Notes under the pieces: generated by a model | The model's input: only the letters and a program-made list of their open reading frames with translations | Databases searched by the model: none | Told to the model about the DNA's origin: nothing | In this document: in pieces, positions 34,862 through 45,011 of the stretch | Numbering within the stretch: position 1 is the stretch's first letter | How the letters are laid out: each line of letters opens with the position of its first letter | Program-made: the position numbers and the translations under genes | DNA from: Hyaloperonospora brassicae | Lineage: Eukaryota > Oomycota > Peronosporomycetes > Peronosporales > Peronosporaceae | Direction: 5' to 3' | Length of the DNA stretch: 64,000 nucleotides | Assembly (NCBI GenBank): GCA_947650285.1 | Contig: CANTFL010000608.1 | Location: 372,001 to 436,000 of the forward strand

Positions 34862-35339
34862 TGTAACGGGGGTACACGTCGGCTGGTAGTCGACGATAGG
34901 TGTGGTGCACACAAGAGAGGGGGGTTACCCTATAAAGTAATTTTAGAACACAGTGAGTGTATCAATTGTTGAAGACTGATGTCTGTCATCAATTGATTGT
35001 GAGATCTTTTAAGAGGTTATTTAGGGCAAGGTTAAAGACGTTGTTCTAAGGTGTTCTTTTAGGTTAATCAAAGAAATAAAAATGCAGTTCCCCTTTTGAT
35101 CAGTAAGAGACACGTGCCTTACGAGGCGTCTTTGATCGATAGGAGCTAGCAATACCTGTGAAGGTAGCTACTCCTGAGCACTCTGTGCTGTGATTCTTTT
35201 GAATCGTTTGGTCCCTTAGGAACGGGGACCGTAAGCTCTCTGAGCTTGTTGACTCTCTGAGTCGGGTTCGTAGAACCAAAGTTGCTCGTAAGAGCGCTAA
35301 GTCTTCCTCTGACTTAAGGAGCTGTGTAGCTCCGCTACA
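34862..35339 (+). repeat. B2 3' LTR
   Basis: Begins TGTAACGGGGGTACACGTCG and ends GCTACA. It is about 98% identical to the 5' LTR by eye. Confidence 0.93.
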
Positions 35340-35344
35340 CTCTA

Positions 35345-37379
35345 TGCTTAAGCTCCACTTTTTAAGGCGTTGGTTGGACTATCGGTGACGCTCTTTTGAA
35401 AAGAACCAGCATTTACTTGGGTACCTGAGAATCATGTGAGGAACGCAAAGCTTCATTTGTTCCATATAAAGACGATGGTCGCTTGATTCACAATGGATGT
35501 TGGTGGGGAGGCACTTGGATCATCCCATTTAACCTTATCTGGACCCAGATCTGCTAGCACCGCATACTGCAACGACAGAATCACGATCCTGAGGAGTGAG
35601 ATCTTTTCAAAACGGTATTCTTTGCGCCTTCGCGAAGCGATATAGTTACCTATTGCTCATTGGGCTTAGGTTTGGTACGTTTTAATATAGCCTGTCCCGT
35701 GGAATCCTTCTTCGTTGTCGAAAGCTCACTAGTTTTTGACGTTAATTCGTTCATACATGATCGACATGATCGACATACCCGATGACCCACTTCAGAATGT
35801 TTTGCACTAAACGCAGAGGCTAGACAGGTATTGCGGAGACTGTTTTCTGCTTGGTCTTGCAGGCAAATACATTTTGCCGCGATGTCTCGCCACTCGTCCA
35901 AACTACGCAAGGGATCTAGGCGTACCTTTTCTTAAGGATCGCCGACTTGTTAAACATCCTTGAGCATCTGGCACTGGGGCTCCCATCTTTTCACCAATAT
36001 ACTTTCTTGTAACTTCGAAAGATATATCCCGCTCGAAAACCTTTCGCGTTTCATTGCTTCATCAAAGCCTTCGCGTAAAGCTCAAGCGCTATCAACCTGC
36101 GACTTATTAGTCGATGCGGTCGTCAAGTAGACCTGGATCCGGCATATCGGTCATAATTTTTGCTTTGTTCAAATTAATCAGTAATTTGACTAGCGTTTTA
36201 CGTTTCAAAGTTGACCGTGATCAGCACGTGCATTCCAGAAAACAACTTGACGGACATGTGAACGGCGGCATGCAAATAATCAATTGAAATTAAGATTTGC
36301 ATAGGGTCATAAATTGAAGGGTGCAATGTTTGTTCGAAGCTAAACGCTATAACAAGACACACCACAAGATGCTGACGGCAGTGTAGAAGATGCACCTATA
36401 CATAACATACATTATAATGTGTAGAGGAAGCTCAGTCAACTTGGCAGTGGCTTGCCTTCAATTAACATGATACCGTTTGTTTGTATATCTACAAAACCTA
36501 TCTGTGGTTTTCTAATTATCATATATTCGATCTTATTACTAAACTTACATTACATCAAGCTACTGATATGTGTGCTGTAAAAATGATCGCCATAAATTTA
36601 GCGTGATGATTAAGATTGGTGGTGTGATTGGACTAAAGCATGACATGTATAATTCAACGAAGATCGTATCGCTCACTACAAAATATATTTCCCAACAGGT
36701 ACTATAATGTACAGCTTTACTACAATAACATTCCCACTTATTTTGATGTCAATGTTATGCCACAGGTGAATCCGTCAAAATGTCATTATGTCTGTGGTAT
36801 GCTTGTCAATGCTATCCATCGAGACAACAATACTTATTAAGAGCACTACTACGCTCGATTCGGTCTCAACAACCTTGTAAAGCGCCATTTCTGTCGACAC
36901 CGTAAGCATCGATACGTTATTTGTCAGATTTGTTACCAGTTCGCCATTTTTACTTGTCCAAATCAAGGGTTCTGAAGATCAATTGACGCCGCTGCGGTAG
37001 CGTCAAAGAAGACTGTTGAAATAAGTAGTACGAAGGTTATGAATAGAAGATGCGTTCCCTTGAGTGTTTATTCACAAATGACTAATATATACACAAACAT
37101 CATGCGCCTTGGCCATTTATGTTGTTGCGCATCACTAACTACAATATAAACAACCGACACAATCGTCGCACCAGCCCTATCTCCTTCAAATGTCGATTTG
37201 ACCTCACCGCCGCTCATCCATTACTACAACTACCGTCTTGGATCATACGACCGATTTTCGTCTCATCTTCAATCTCCAACGCAAAATCCAACACGCCCCC
37301 CTTGACTCGCAATAGCTTTCACTGCGCAGCCGAATATCAAATTGTCGCCGGCCAATGATCTAGACGTTCTAGTGTCTTA
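35345..37379. other. Intergenic region without recognisable gene
   Basis: A minus-strand ORF at 35910-35650 (86 codons, with CRSCRSC) is unrecognised. The right part may hold the 3' end and untranslated sequence of the copia element that begins at about 37380, but I could not find its LTR. Confidence 0.45.
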
Positions 37380-39745
37380 ATTCGTCGCATCCATAAGCCC
37401 AATAAATTGAATCACGTGCTGAATCCTGTTTGCACCCGACGCCTTCGTGACAAGATCTGCGGCATTATTATCTGTTCGACCTTGTGCACTTTGATCAAAT
37501 TCTTATTGACGTGCTTAAGTAGGTATCGCCAACTCAGTTCAATGTGGCGTGTCCGTCGGCCAAATGTCAGTTCAATCGCCAGCTACATTGCGCTCGAGTT
37601 ATCAATACCAATGTCCACTTCAATGCTTTTGTTCGTCGCATTCAACGTTTATTCCATTATGTAATAAAGCGAAGCTGCTTTCATAGCAGCCTCGCACGTT
37701 GCGATGTAAAATTCTTTAGACGTGCTTTGTACAAAAACACTTTGTAAACTAGAGAGCCATTGTAACGGGGTAGGTCGTTACATGTCGTTGTCATGAAGAA
37801 GAAATTGACAATAAATAATAGTCCGTTGAATATTCGTTTAACAATATCACAAGCATTGTGATATTGTTGAAATGATCAAAGGTTCTACTCATTGGTTGAT
37901 ATCGTGATGATATCAACCCACCAATCGCTGCTATACGCGCGCAATGGGTGGTGAGTAGACGTCATCATACGTTTAGTTAGATTAATAGTATTAAGTCAGG
38001 ACGAACAAGAGAAACGCGAGTTATAGGAATTGATTGTATAAATAACATATTTGCATTTACCTCGACTAGTCTTCACCTTAGTCGTTACATTCCTCTATGT
38101 AAGTGTTTACATCCAGCTGGGCACTGACAATCACCGTTGTCAGTGATAGTTTAGCTCCGTACTGGTAGTACAGTACGTAGTCGTCGGTGCCCCGTTACAG
38201 TCATGACACCGCGTCATCTGTAAGATTACACACAACTTCAGTCTGCGTCGCTTGTCGGATTTACCTCCCCAATTGATGTTGCTAAATCCGTCGATGACGA
38301 TTTAGATTCTACTCACATATTGACGCTGATAGTTTATATTGTAATGGAATGAGCTAGTACGATAGAGAAATACTCGCTTTACTGCTTTGACTTGCTTGTT
38401 GCTTCGATGATTCACAAACCGACTGAGCATACCGATTGCAAACGATATGTATGGTAGCGTAGACGTCGCTAGGCACATGAAGGAAGGACCTTAGTGTTAT
38501 TCGATACGAAAATGAAACCATGTTGTCACCTATCTTTACATCCTTATACACGAGCCGCGTGGTACAGTCCACTGGATTCCCTAATTTTGCGTACTCTGAA
38601 AAATCCAAATCGCTCGAGCACTTCACGTATACACTGTATTTGTCAAAAACTGAAGCTCGCATCACTATGATCGATTTGATTTGAACACCAAGATAATGAG
38701 ACGCTCGGCCGTGATCGTTGAATCCATACTGCTCATCCAGCAACATGAATTGGTGTTTCTTCTGATCGACTGATTTAGTATCTGCCAGTAGATCGTCAAC
38801 GTATCACAACGTCCGATGAATTGCTCCGTTTTTCCAACCTACTTATATCCCACGGCTCTGTTTATCCATGCTTAATGTTTTACACCTAAAGAAAGCGATC
38901 CGTTTTTTGTGCTCCAACAAATTTCAGCCTGCCGCAGACCGTACATCGCTATTTACTTTGTATCCATTTTTGATCGCATTGACATGTTCTTCATCGCGAT
39001 CAACCTACTGTGGAATTTGAAGATTCGCAGTGACGTATGCTGTATTGACATCACGTCTGTATATATCCAATCCCAACAAGGCTGAAAATGCCACAAATTA
39101 CCAAAATGACGTCATGTGAGCTATCGGTGCGATTATTTGGATTATAAATCAACACCGTCGCGTTGCTTGTCTCCGCGAGCAACTAGCCGTGCTTTGAATC
39201 AAACAGCTTGCCCTTACTCGTTTTTCTTTACGGCATAAACCCAAATCGTCGTCAACATGTTAGCCGAAGTTGCCACGTTCTACAAGGAAATTTTCTCTAG
39301 CACTCCTTTAGTCTTCAGTACTTCAAGCTCCTATAACTCCCCGTCACACCAATCGTGTGCATATCCATACTTCGGTGATTCCGCTTGATTTTTCGGTATC
39401 TGGACCATATTTTATAGTAGTTCTCTGTATCGTTCATCAAGTTACTTATGGTTGCATGAACGACAAACTCTTTCCAACACGCTGGCATTGGACGCTGACC
39501 CGTACTCCGCAGATTCTCACGTTGCTTCTTCACTTTCAAAATACCAGTAATACTTCTTTTTTATGACAGCTGTGCCCGCTTGCGTTTCGTCAGATCCACT
39601 TAAACCGTTAGTTTCGCCGCGCTGCAAACATTCTTAGTGTCGTCAATGTCTTTATCACTATCAACCGGTCCTTGTTTACAGTCGACTGAGCCATTTTGCG
39701 AGCTGTTATGGTTCATGGACCTTGTAAAACATCCTTGGCTTGACC
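37380..39745 (-). pseudogene. Ty1/copia pol, C-terminal half (RT and RNase H), interrupted by a solo LTR
   Basis: Read on the minus strand. RT pieces start near 39210 (KARLVARGDKQRDGVDL), then LLGLDIYRRDVNTAYV, and the catalytic YVDDLLADTKSVDQKK near 38800. The best open piece, 38746-38354, reads HYLGVQIK, NPVDCTTRLVYKD and further copia RT sequence. RNase H starts near 38280 (NINWGGKSDKRRR), is cut by the gypsy LTR 37761-38199, and resumes at 37760 with TSKEFYIATCEAAMKAA, DIGIDNSSAM and RRTRHIELSWRYL. Many stops and frameshifts are present. The order RT-RNase H after integrase (found at 48519-48851) is the Ty1/copia arrangement. The frame is also cut at 39751 by element A. Confidence 0.85.
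37761..38199 (+). repeat. Solo gypsy LTR inserted in copia RNase H
   Basis: Runs from TGTAACGGGG to CCCCGTTACA, 439 bp, in the opposite orientation to the LTRs of A and E1. It is the fullest copy of the subfamily seen as the left LTR of E1. The flanks GCCAT (37756-37760) and GTCAT (38200-38204) match at four of five bases and are a probable target duplication. No internal region is attached, as expected after LTR-LTR recombination. Confidence 0.88.
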
Positions 39746-39750
39746 CTTTA

Positions 39751-40142
39751 TGCAACGGGGCACACCGTTGAGTGAGCTTAACGCAAGGGTTTTGGTGCCC
39801 CGACAGACGTACACGAGGCAAACGAGGAAGCGTAGATAAGGGAAAAGTAAAACTGTTGTGTTAATATAATTAAGTCTTTTGGTACTGTCTCTCTGTTTAA
39901 CCTGACTTAATTATACTAATATAACTGAGTGTATGGTGACGTCTCGTCATCACTCATTGCGCGCGTCCTGCGGCGATTGGTGGGTTGATATCATCAAGAT
40001 ATCAACCAATGAACAGACTCTTTGGCCGACCCTTCAATATCACCACTTTGGTGATATTGTTTAAAGAATATTCAACCTCATATTCTTTATTGTCATTGTT
40101 TCTTTAAAGTGACAATTCCATGTAACGGGCTATCCCGTTAAA
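39751..40142 (-). repeat. LTR of element A, left (3' LTR relative to pol)
   Basis: Begins TGCAACGGGG and ends CCCGTTAAA, so both terminal dinucleotides are altered from the right copy. It contains the hairpin GGTTGATATC / GATATCAACC and the hairpin CAATATCACC / GGTGATATTG. Confidence 0.9.
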
Positions 40143-40145
40143 TCA

Positions 40146-40156
40146 CCCCCCCCTTA
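40146..40156 (-). promoter_or_regulatory. Polypurine tract of element A
   Basis: Minus strand TAAGGGGGGGG, three bases from the 3' LTR. E1 has the matching TTAAGGGGGAGTGA before its LTR. Confidence 0.65.
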
Positions 40157-40281
40157 ACTGATAGTCACCGTGTGACTATCGAAAATTATGGCGGCCACCC
40201 GTTGGTCACCATTGGGACAGGGAGCACTTGTTGGGTCCGTTCCGTTCACTTTCCGCTCGACCTCGCATAGTTAACACGTGT

Positions 40282-41409
40282 ATGCGGGGTGACGCAAGGC
40301 ACACAGAGTCTGTGCCTGTGCCAGCTTCTGCGGCAGACGATTCGTTGCATGCTGCTCTTTATTCGCCTGCAGCAAGAAGTGATGCAGGTGCACGCGGTAC
40401 AACACCGCGTGCGCATGATGACCCCGACATTGAGGTCATCTACTCTGGCGAGTCAGACGTGTCTGACTCGGGCAATGTTTCAGAGGCGTCTCGATCACCG
40501 GCGACGCCTCAGTATTCGCCAAAGCCACTGTCGAACGAACGGACTCGTGAGTTGCATCACAGTCTGTTCGGCAGTGATGATGAAGGTGATCAGAGTGGTG
40601 AGGAGTATTACTCCTTACCACCGCCGACTCGTGCTTCTTCGCACGAGAGTGATGACGATGGAGTGAGCCATCGTCAACCTGGGAGCCGTGGTACCAACAA
40701 GGGTACCACTATGAAGCGTGATAAGCTGAAGCCGTGGCGTTTGCCCGAACGGCTCATCAATAGCTTGTCTCATGAGACAAGCCAACACCATCAAATACCT
40801 TTATTCGATGCGACTGAGCTTCATGGCTTGAATTCCAGCGCGAGCAACGTTCGCGCTGAAGAGGATTTTTATCTCGATGTCTTCCTTAGACATCGATGGT
40901 ATAGCGGCAACCAAATGCGTGACAAAAACTCGCTTTTAGCAGCGCGGAACGCGTTCGTCCAAAACGTAAAGAATTTTGGACGAGAAGGGTGTCTCAAGAA
41001 GCTTGAGGCAATACGCCTCAGGTTCGAAAAGCGAACGCCAACCGGTGCCAGGTACAGGTTGCATCGTTTATCAAGTGAGGCCGGCATCCCATGCCTCACT
41101 TGGGGAGACCCTTGTGCGAGTTGTGCTGACAACTCGCAGAGTGCACCTAGGGATGTGTACTCCCTATGTTCGCCCTGGGGAAGGGCACACATCTCGGCTG
41201 AGATGCGTGACGCGATTGCAAACTTGCAATCCGTCTACAAGCGCCTAGGGCGCGTGTTTACCGATGGGACCGAGGACCAATCGGATGAGTCTCGTCATAC
41301 TGGCGGACGAGACCTTAACGTCCATCAACAGCTGAGAGCGGGACTTCCAGCTGTTCCAAGAGGGTGTATACCCCCGCCACTGGATGAGGTAGCTCGTCCT
41401 TGGTCCTGA
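40282..41409 (+). CDS. Element A antisense ORF, 375 codons, unknown function
   Basis: The plus-strand frame is opposite to gag-pol. The start is set at ATG 40282 because the same ATG context (ATGCGNGGTGA) exists in E1. The frame is open for 18 further codons upstream without a conserved ATG. The product has a Ser/Ala/Asp-rich N-terminal third (DIEVIYSGESDVSDSGN, HHSLFGSDDEGDQSGEE) and then a conserved core with KPWRLPERLINSLSHETSQH, AEEDFYLDVFLRHRWYSGN, LLAARNAFVQNVKNFGREG, CASCADNSQSA and AEMRDAIANLQSVYKR. About 960 bases lie outside pol, and the end overlaps the chromodomain antisense. No known family was recognised. E1 has the homologous sequence in broken form, so the frame is conserved between copies. 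Confidence 0.6.
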   Translation: MRGDARHTESVPVPASAADDSLHAALYSPAARSDAGARGTTPRAHDDPDIEVIYSGESDVSDSGNVSEASRSPATPQYSPKPLSNERTRELHHSLFGSDDEGDQSGEEYYSLPPPTRASSHESDDDGVSHRQPGSRGTNKGTTMKRDKLKPWRLPERLINSLSHETSQHHQIPLFDATELHGLNSSASNVRAEEDFYLDVFLRHRWYSGNQMRDKNSLLAARNAFVQNVKNFGREGCLKKLEAIRLRFEKRTPTGARYRLHRLSSEAGIPCLTWGDPCASCADNSQSAPRDVYSLCSPWGRAHISAEMRDAIANLQSVYKRLGRVFTDGTEDQSDESRHTGGRDLNVHQQLRAGLPAVPRGCIPPPLDEVARPWS

Positions 41410-42099
41410 ATCGTCACGGTGGTTCAAGATCAGCTCCACTAAAAAGCGTTGACCACCGTGAGAATCCACCAAAGGATGTGGTGGAGGAGGAAAGACCTCC
41501 TCCGGATGATTTGGCTCACCATCTCGACCCTTACGAGATGGATCGCGAAATCGATGAATTGCGCGCTGACTTGAAGCACGAGCGCGACCGTTGCTACGCT
41601 TTGACTGATACCGTGCGGAAGAACCGCAAGGATCGCGAGGCTGATCGGGCGAGAGACCGCGACGATTATGCCACAGCGCAGCTTCAGGTCGAGAGGGATG
41701 TCCGCTATCTTTCCGGCGAGCTGGCGACAGCTCGCGGGGAGATATCTCGGTTGAGTTCCGAGGTATCATATCTGCACTACCAGACGAATCGTCTGGAGCG
41801 CTAACGCAAGAACTTGGTGGATGTTCTTGAACTTTGGGGCTATCTTCATCGGAAGAAGAAGGCTCGTACAGACAGTACGGCCTGAGTCGCCCCACGTAAA
41901 ACGTAGGATGCGTGCGCATCTTACGTGGCAATTCGAGTGTGTATGCATTGCTCTTGCTATGCAACACTCGAAATGGCCCAATGTACGTCGGCAGTGGTTG
42001 ACTACTGCCGACACTAGTGACTGCATGTCCAGGTAAGTTTACCGTAGACAGCAGTACTAGGTCGTTTCCCCTTAAATGGAGGAACATTTGCTCTTCCAT
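41245..42099 (-). pseudogene. Element A integrase C-terminus: GPY/F module, linker and chromodomain
   Basis: A 284-codon open minus-strand piece of pol. GPY/F is near residues 33-70 (TYIGPFRVLHSKSNAYTLEL, RTHPTFYVGRLRPY). A Ser/Pro/Arg-rich linker of about 130 residues follows. The chromodomain is near residues 225-265 (RFLVELILNHRDDSGPRTSY, WRGYTPSWNSWKSRSQL). The linker is overlapped on the plus strand by the antisense coiled coil. The piece is out of frame with the upstream integrase, so the whole polyprotein is broken. Confidence 0.85.
41400..41804 (+). pseudogene. Element A antisense coiled-coil segment (in a different frame from 40282-41409)
   Basis: An open frame overlapping the end of the 375-codon antisense ORF by ten bases, in the -1 frame. 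It aligns with E1 6055-6540: GGSR, SVDH, then a charged heptad region (DREIDELRADLKHERDRC, YATAQLQVERDVRYL, ARGEISRLSSEVSYLHY). A TAA at 41802-41804 ends it, but the reading continues with KNLVDVLELWGYL and the basic tail HRKKKARTDST, which E1 keeps in frame. It is probably the C-terminal half of one protein, separated here by a frameshift. An intron or programmed frameshift is possible but not shown. Confidence 0.5.
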
Positions 42100-42253
42100 T
42101 CTTGTCTGCGTTCCGTTTCTGGCGGTTCACCGCATTTGCGATGGAGTCTTAAATGAAACAGACTACCGCCTCTCAAGTCAGCGGGAAGTTCCCTGCTGAC
42201 TCTTTGTTTTGTCTTTCAGTGCGCTTCGTGCGCACTGCTAAGAGACTGTTCTC

Positions 42254-43860
42254 TTATTCAGCGAGGTTGTCTTCTTCCTCTCTGGAATAATCGTTGACGA
42301 TGCTGAATATACCAGCATCGTCATCATCATCCGAGTCAGTAATAGCGTCGCCGCTATTATTGAGGTGATCTTCTTCATCTATGTCGACCTGATCGACATC
42401 GGCATCATACGTGACGACGTTAGCGTCGACACGTGATGGGCAAGAGCCAAAACGGTTTTTGCTCGATCGAGTCCCTCCACCCCTGATCCAAGAGTCACAC
42501 TCTAGAAGGGTAGGCACACGTGGATGGCGTAAACCATTCACGTTAAACGGTTTGTGCTGTGTGGAAGCATGCACCGAATTATTGATGGCGAATTCCACCA
42601 TGGGTAGGAATTCGTTCCGACTCGGAAACGAGTGGACATATCCTCGAAGGATATCTTCGAGGACACGGTTCGCACGTTCCGTCTTACCATCTGTTTCGGG
42701 ATGGTCAGAAGTGGACATCGTCCACCGTGTTTCGAGAGAACGGAACACGGATTAACAAAATTCCGCCGTGAATCGAGGGTCACGGTCGGATACGAGTTCA
42801 CGGGGTAACCCGTGGAGTCTAAAGACCGTGTCGAGAAAGAAACGAGCACAACCTTGAGCCTTGATCGACTCGGGTACAGCAGCAAGATGCACCATCTTGC
42901 TGAACCGTTCAACAAACACAAGAATACCATCATTCTTGTGAGCGTCTTCGGTAAAACCGAAGACGAAGTCCATTGAAATGGACTGCCAGCACTCTGCCGG
43001 AACCGGCAGAGGTTGCAATGATGCACGGGATGAAGGACTAGGCTTCATTCGTTGACAAACCTCGCAAGAACGTATGTACTTGCGTATAAACTGATACTGG
43101 CGCGGCTAGTAAAAGTCACGACTTACCGTGAGGTAAGTCTTTTCTCTACGACGTTGAACACCTGTTGGGGCATCGTGACACTCGTACATGATTCGTAAAC
43201 GTAAATCATCATGAGCGGGGACGACGACACGATGCGTCCCGCCAGAAACAGCTGTATAATACAGAAACCCGTTGCGTTTCGTATACCGATCCGAGGAGGA
43301 TCGGTACAAATCCGGTAAATCTTTCAATGATTTACTGGATGGATTCAACAGATGATCCATCAATCGCAGAAGATCCTTATCTTCTACGGATGCCTTTCGT
43401 ATGTAGTCAAGTAAGCTTGACGACGGAACACTGGCTCTCATTGCACAGTGGGCTTATCCTCACTATTGGATTGTGCGTACGGCTCGAAATCGGGCCGGCG
43501 CGAGAGCGCATCACTGACGACGTTTAGTCGTCCTGATTTATACTCTACGGGGAAGTTGTACTCCGCGAAGAAAGACAGCCACCTCGCCATTCTCTGCGAG
43601 AGGTTTGGGTTGGTTAAGGCCGTGCGTAGTGACGCATGGTCCGTATAGACAACAAACGGTCTATCTCCAAGAAGATAGACCCGAAACTTAGCCAGTGCAT
43701 ACTTCATGGAAAGGAGTTCCTTGTCATGCACTGGATTAACGCACAGCCGATCGCAAAATCGATGGCGTCACAGACCACGTGAAAAGGTCTTTCCTGATCT
43801 GCAATCGCCAAGATCGGCGATTGCATCAAGCTTTGCTTGATACCCTAAAAGAAACGCTGG
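42254..43860 (-). pseudogene. Element A RNase H and integrase, broken
   Basis: RNase H (43860-43438) lacks roughly 75-80 bases between the CDAxDFAIGCAL strand and PVHDKELL compared with E1. The remainder (FVVYTDHASLRTAL, VVSDALSRRPDFE) is open. The H2C2 region at 43441-43050 has SCE-C type cysteines, but the His position reads PTGVQRRREKTY. The integrase core shows SMDFVFGF, SDRDPRFTAEF and, after a frameshift at about 42750, KTERANR, so the D-D-E residues all exist but not in one frame. After the core comes an acidic insert (TDSDDDDDAG, near 42325) also present in E1. Confidence 0.85.
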
Positions 43861-45008
43861 CACTCAGCGTTCCATGACCACTTGACATTTTTCTTGAGTA
43901 AACAAGAAAGATGTACCGTCATTTCGGCGTAGTTGCGCGAGTACTTAAGCAAGTACGCCGCGAGCCCAAGGAACTTCCTAAGTCCCTTGACATCTACTGG
44001 CACTGGCCAGTCGGTGATCGCCTTGATCTTTTCGGGATCAGGGCGTACGCCGTGTTTACCCACGATGCACCCAAGAAGTGGTATTTCGATAGCCGCGAAT
44101 ATACACTTCTTGAGGTTTGCGTACAACTTATGCTTGCGCATAATTTGAAGAACCTGACGAACGTGAGTTCTGTGAACTTCAACGTCCGTCTTTCCGTCCA
44201 TAGCCCGGCTATGGGCGAACACATCGTCGAAGTAACTCGGTGCAAAGTCTCGCACCGGTCTCAACAGATTTTTAACACACCTGTTGAATGTTGCAGGGGC
44301 ATTGCTCAGCCCCTGTGGCATAACTAGCCACTCCCACAGCATCCCGCTGGGGGTACTCACTGCCGTGAACGGGATGTCCCGTCCACGCATAAGGATGTGA
44401 TAGAACCCATCCATCAGATCCATGGACGAAAATATATTACTCTTTGACATACCATCTATGATTACGTCCTTTCTCGGTATCGGCTCAGACGCCGATACCG
44501 TTGCAGCATTCAATTTGTTGAATGCGTGCACTTTACGCCACCCTCCTGTGGCCTTTCGCACACAGAAGGTCGGAGAGCTGTGAGGGGATGTTGATTCCCT
44601 CACATGGCCCGCTGCTAAGCGATCGGTAAAGAACTTGTCGATCGCTAGTACTTGTTCACGAGGCAGTGGCCACTGCTTCATGACACAGTACTTTGAGCCC
44701 GGTCTGAGCTCGATCTCGTGTCGAGTGCCTTTGTCCTTAGGTAACTCGCAAGGTACGGATTCAGGGAACACATCCTTGAATTCGATCAAATCCTTGTACA
44801 AAGGATTTGCCGGGAGTGACTCCCAGGATTGAGACGTATATCGATCAATCCGAATCTTCTCATCGCGTTCACTTTCGTCCATCGATGAGCTGCTGAGAAC
44901 CCGTTCGTTCTCAGCAAATACTGTTGCCGACCGAATATCGGCCACATACTCATCCTCTGTGACGAGCATGCAGATCTGCTTGACTTTGCCACTACGCGGA
45001 TCAGGCAA
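43845..45008 (-). CDS. Element A reverse transcriptase segment of pol (387 open codons)
   Basis: A complete gypsy RT domain without internal lesions. It has fingers GTRHEIELRPGSKYCVMKQW, the substrate block VHAFNKLNAAT, catalytic block MDLMDGFYHIL with its Asp, WEWLVMPQGLSNAPATFNR, the SYFDDVFAHSRA box with both Asp, and thumb LLGCIVGKHGVRPDPEKIKAI with RKFLGLAAYLLKYSRNY. It ends at a TAG where E1 has Lys (CQRFF-K). The upstream boundary is the TGA after LESK (45012-45014), shared with E1. It is part of a polyprotein; the first codon listed is not a true start. Confidence 0.9.
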   Translation of the reverse strand: MPDPRSGKVKQICMLVTEDEYVADIRSATVFAENERVLSSSSMDESERDEKIRIDRYTSQSWESLPANPLYKDLIEFKDVFPESVPCELPKDKGTRHEIELRPGSKYCVMKQWPLPREQVLAIDKFFTDRLAAGHVRESTSPHSSPTFCVRKATGGWRKVHAFNKLNAATVSASEPIPRKDVIIDGMSKSNIFSSMDLMDGFYHILMRGRDIPFTAVSTPSGMLWEWLVMPQGLSNAPATFNRCVKNLLRPVRDFAPSYFDDVFAHSRAMDGKTDVEVHRTHVRQVLQIMRKHKLYANLKKCIFAAIEIPLLGCIVGKHGVRPDPEKIKAITDWPVPVDVKGLRKFLGLAAYLLKYSRNYAEMTVHLSCLLKKNVKWSWNAECQRFF

Positions 45009-45011
45009 GAC

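Larger units (their letters stand above)
27740..35339 (+). mobile_element. Ty3/gypsy LTR retrotransposon B2, full length, young LTR pair
   Basis: Direct LTRs of 477 and 478 bp differ at only about nine or ten positions by eye, so insertion was fairly recent. The flanks CCCTA (27735-27739) and CTCTA (35340-35344) match at four of five bases and are a probable target duplication. The plus strand holds gag, protease, RT, RNase H, integrase and chromodomain. The minus strand holds an antisense ORF of 431 codons. Despite the young LTRs, gag and RT carry several lesions identical to those of B1, which points to copying in trans of an already defective parent. Confidence 0.93.

Noticed and set aside
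17663..35339. Possible CRISPR-like or segmental tandem duplication from the repeated blocks at 17.6-25 kb and 27.7-35 kb
   Set aside because: The blocks are two separate LTR retrotransposon insertions with their own LTRs, primer sites and flanking duplications; no short repeat-spacer array exists.
40282..41409. Antisense ORF of element A as a retroviral-type envelope gene
   Set aside because: It is on the opposite strand to pol, and has no signal peptide, transmembrane helix or cysteine pattern of an envelope protein.
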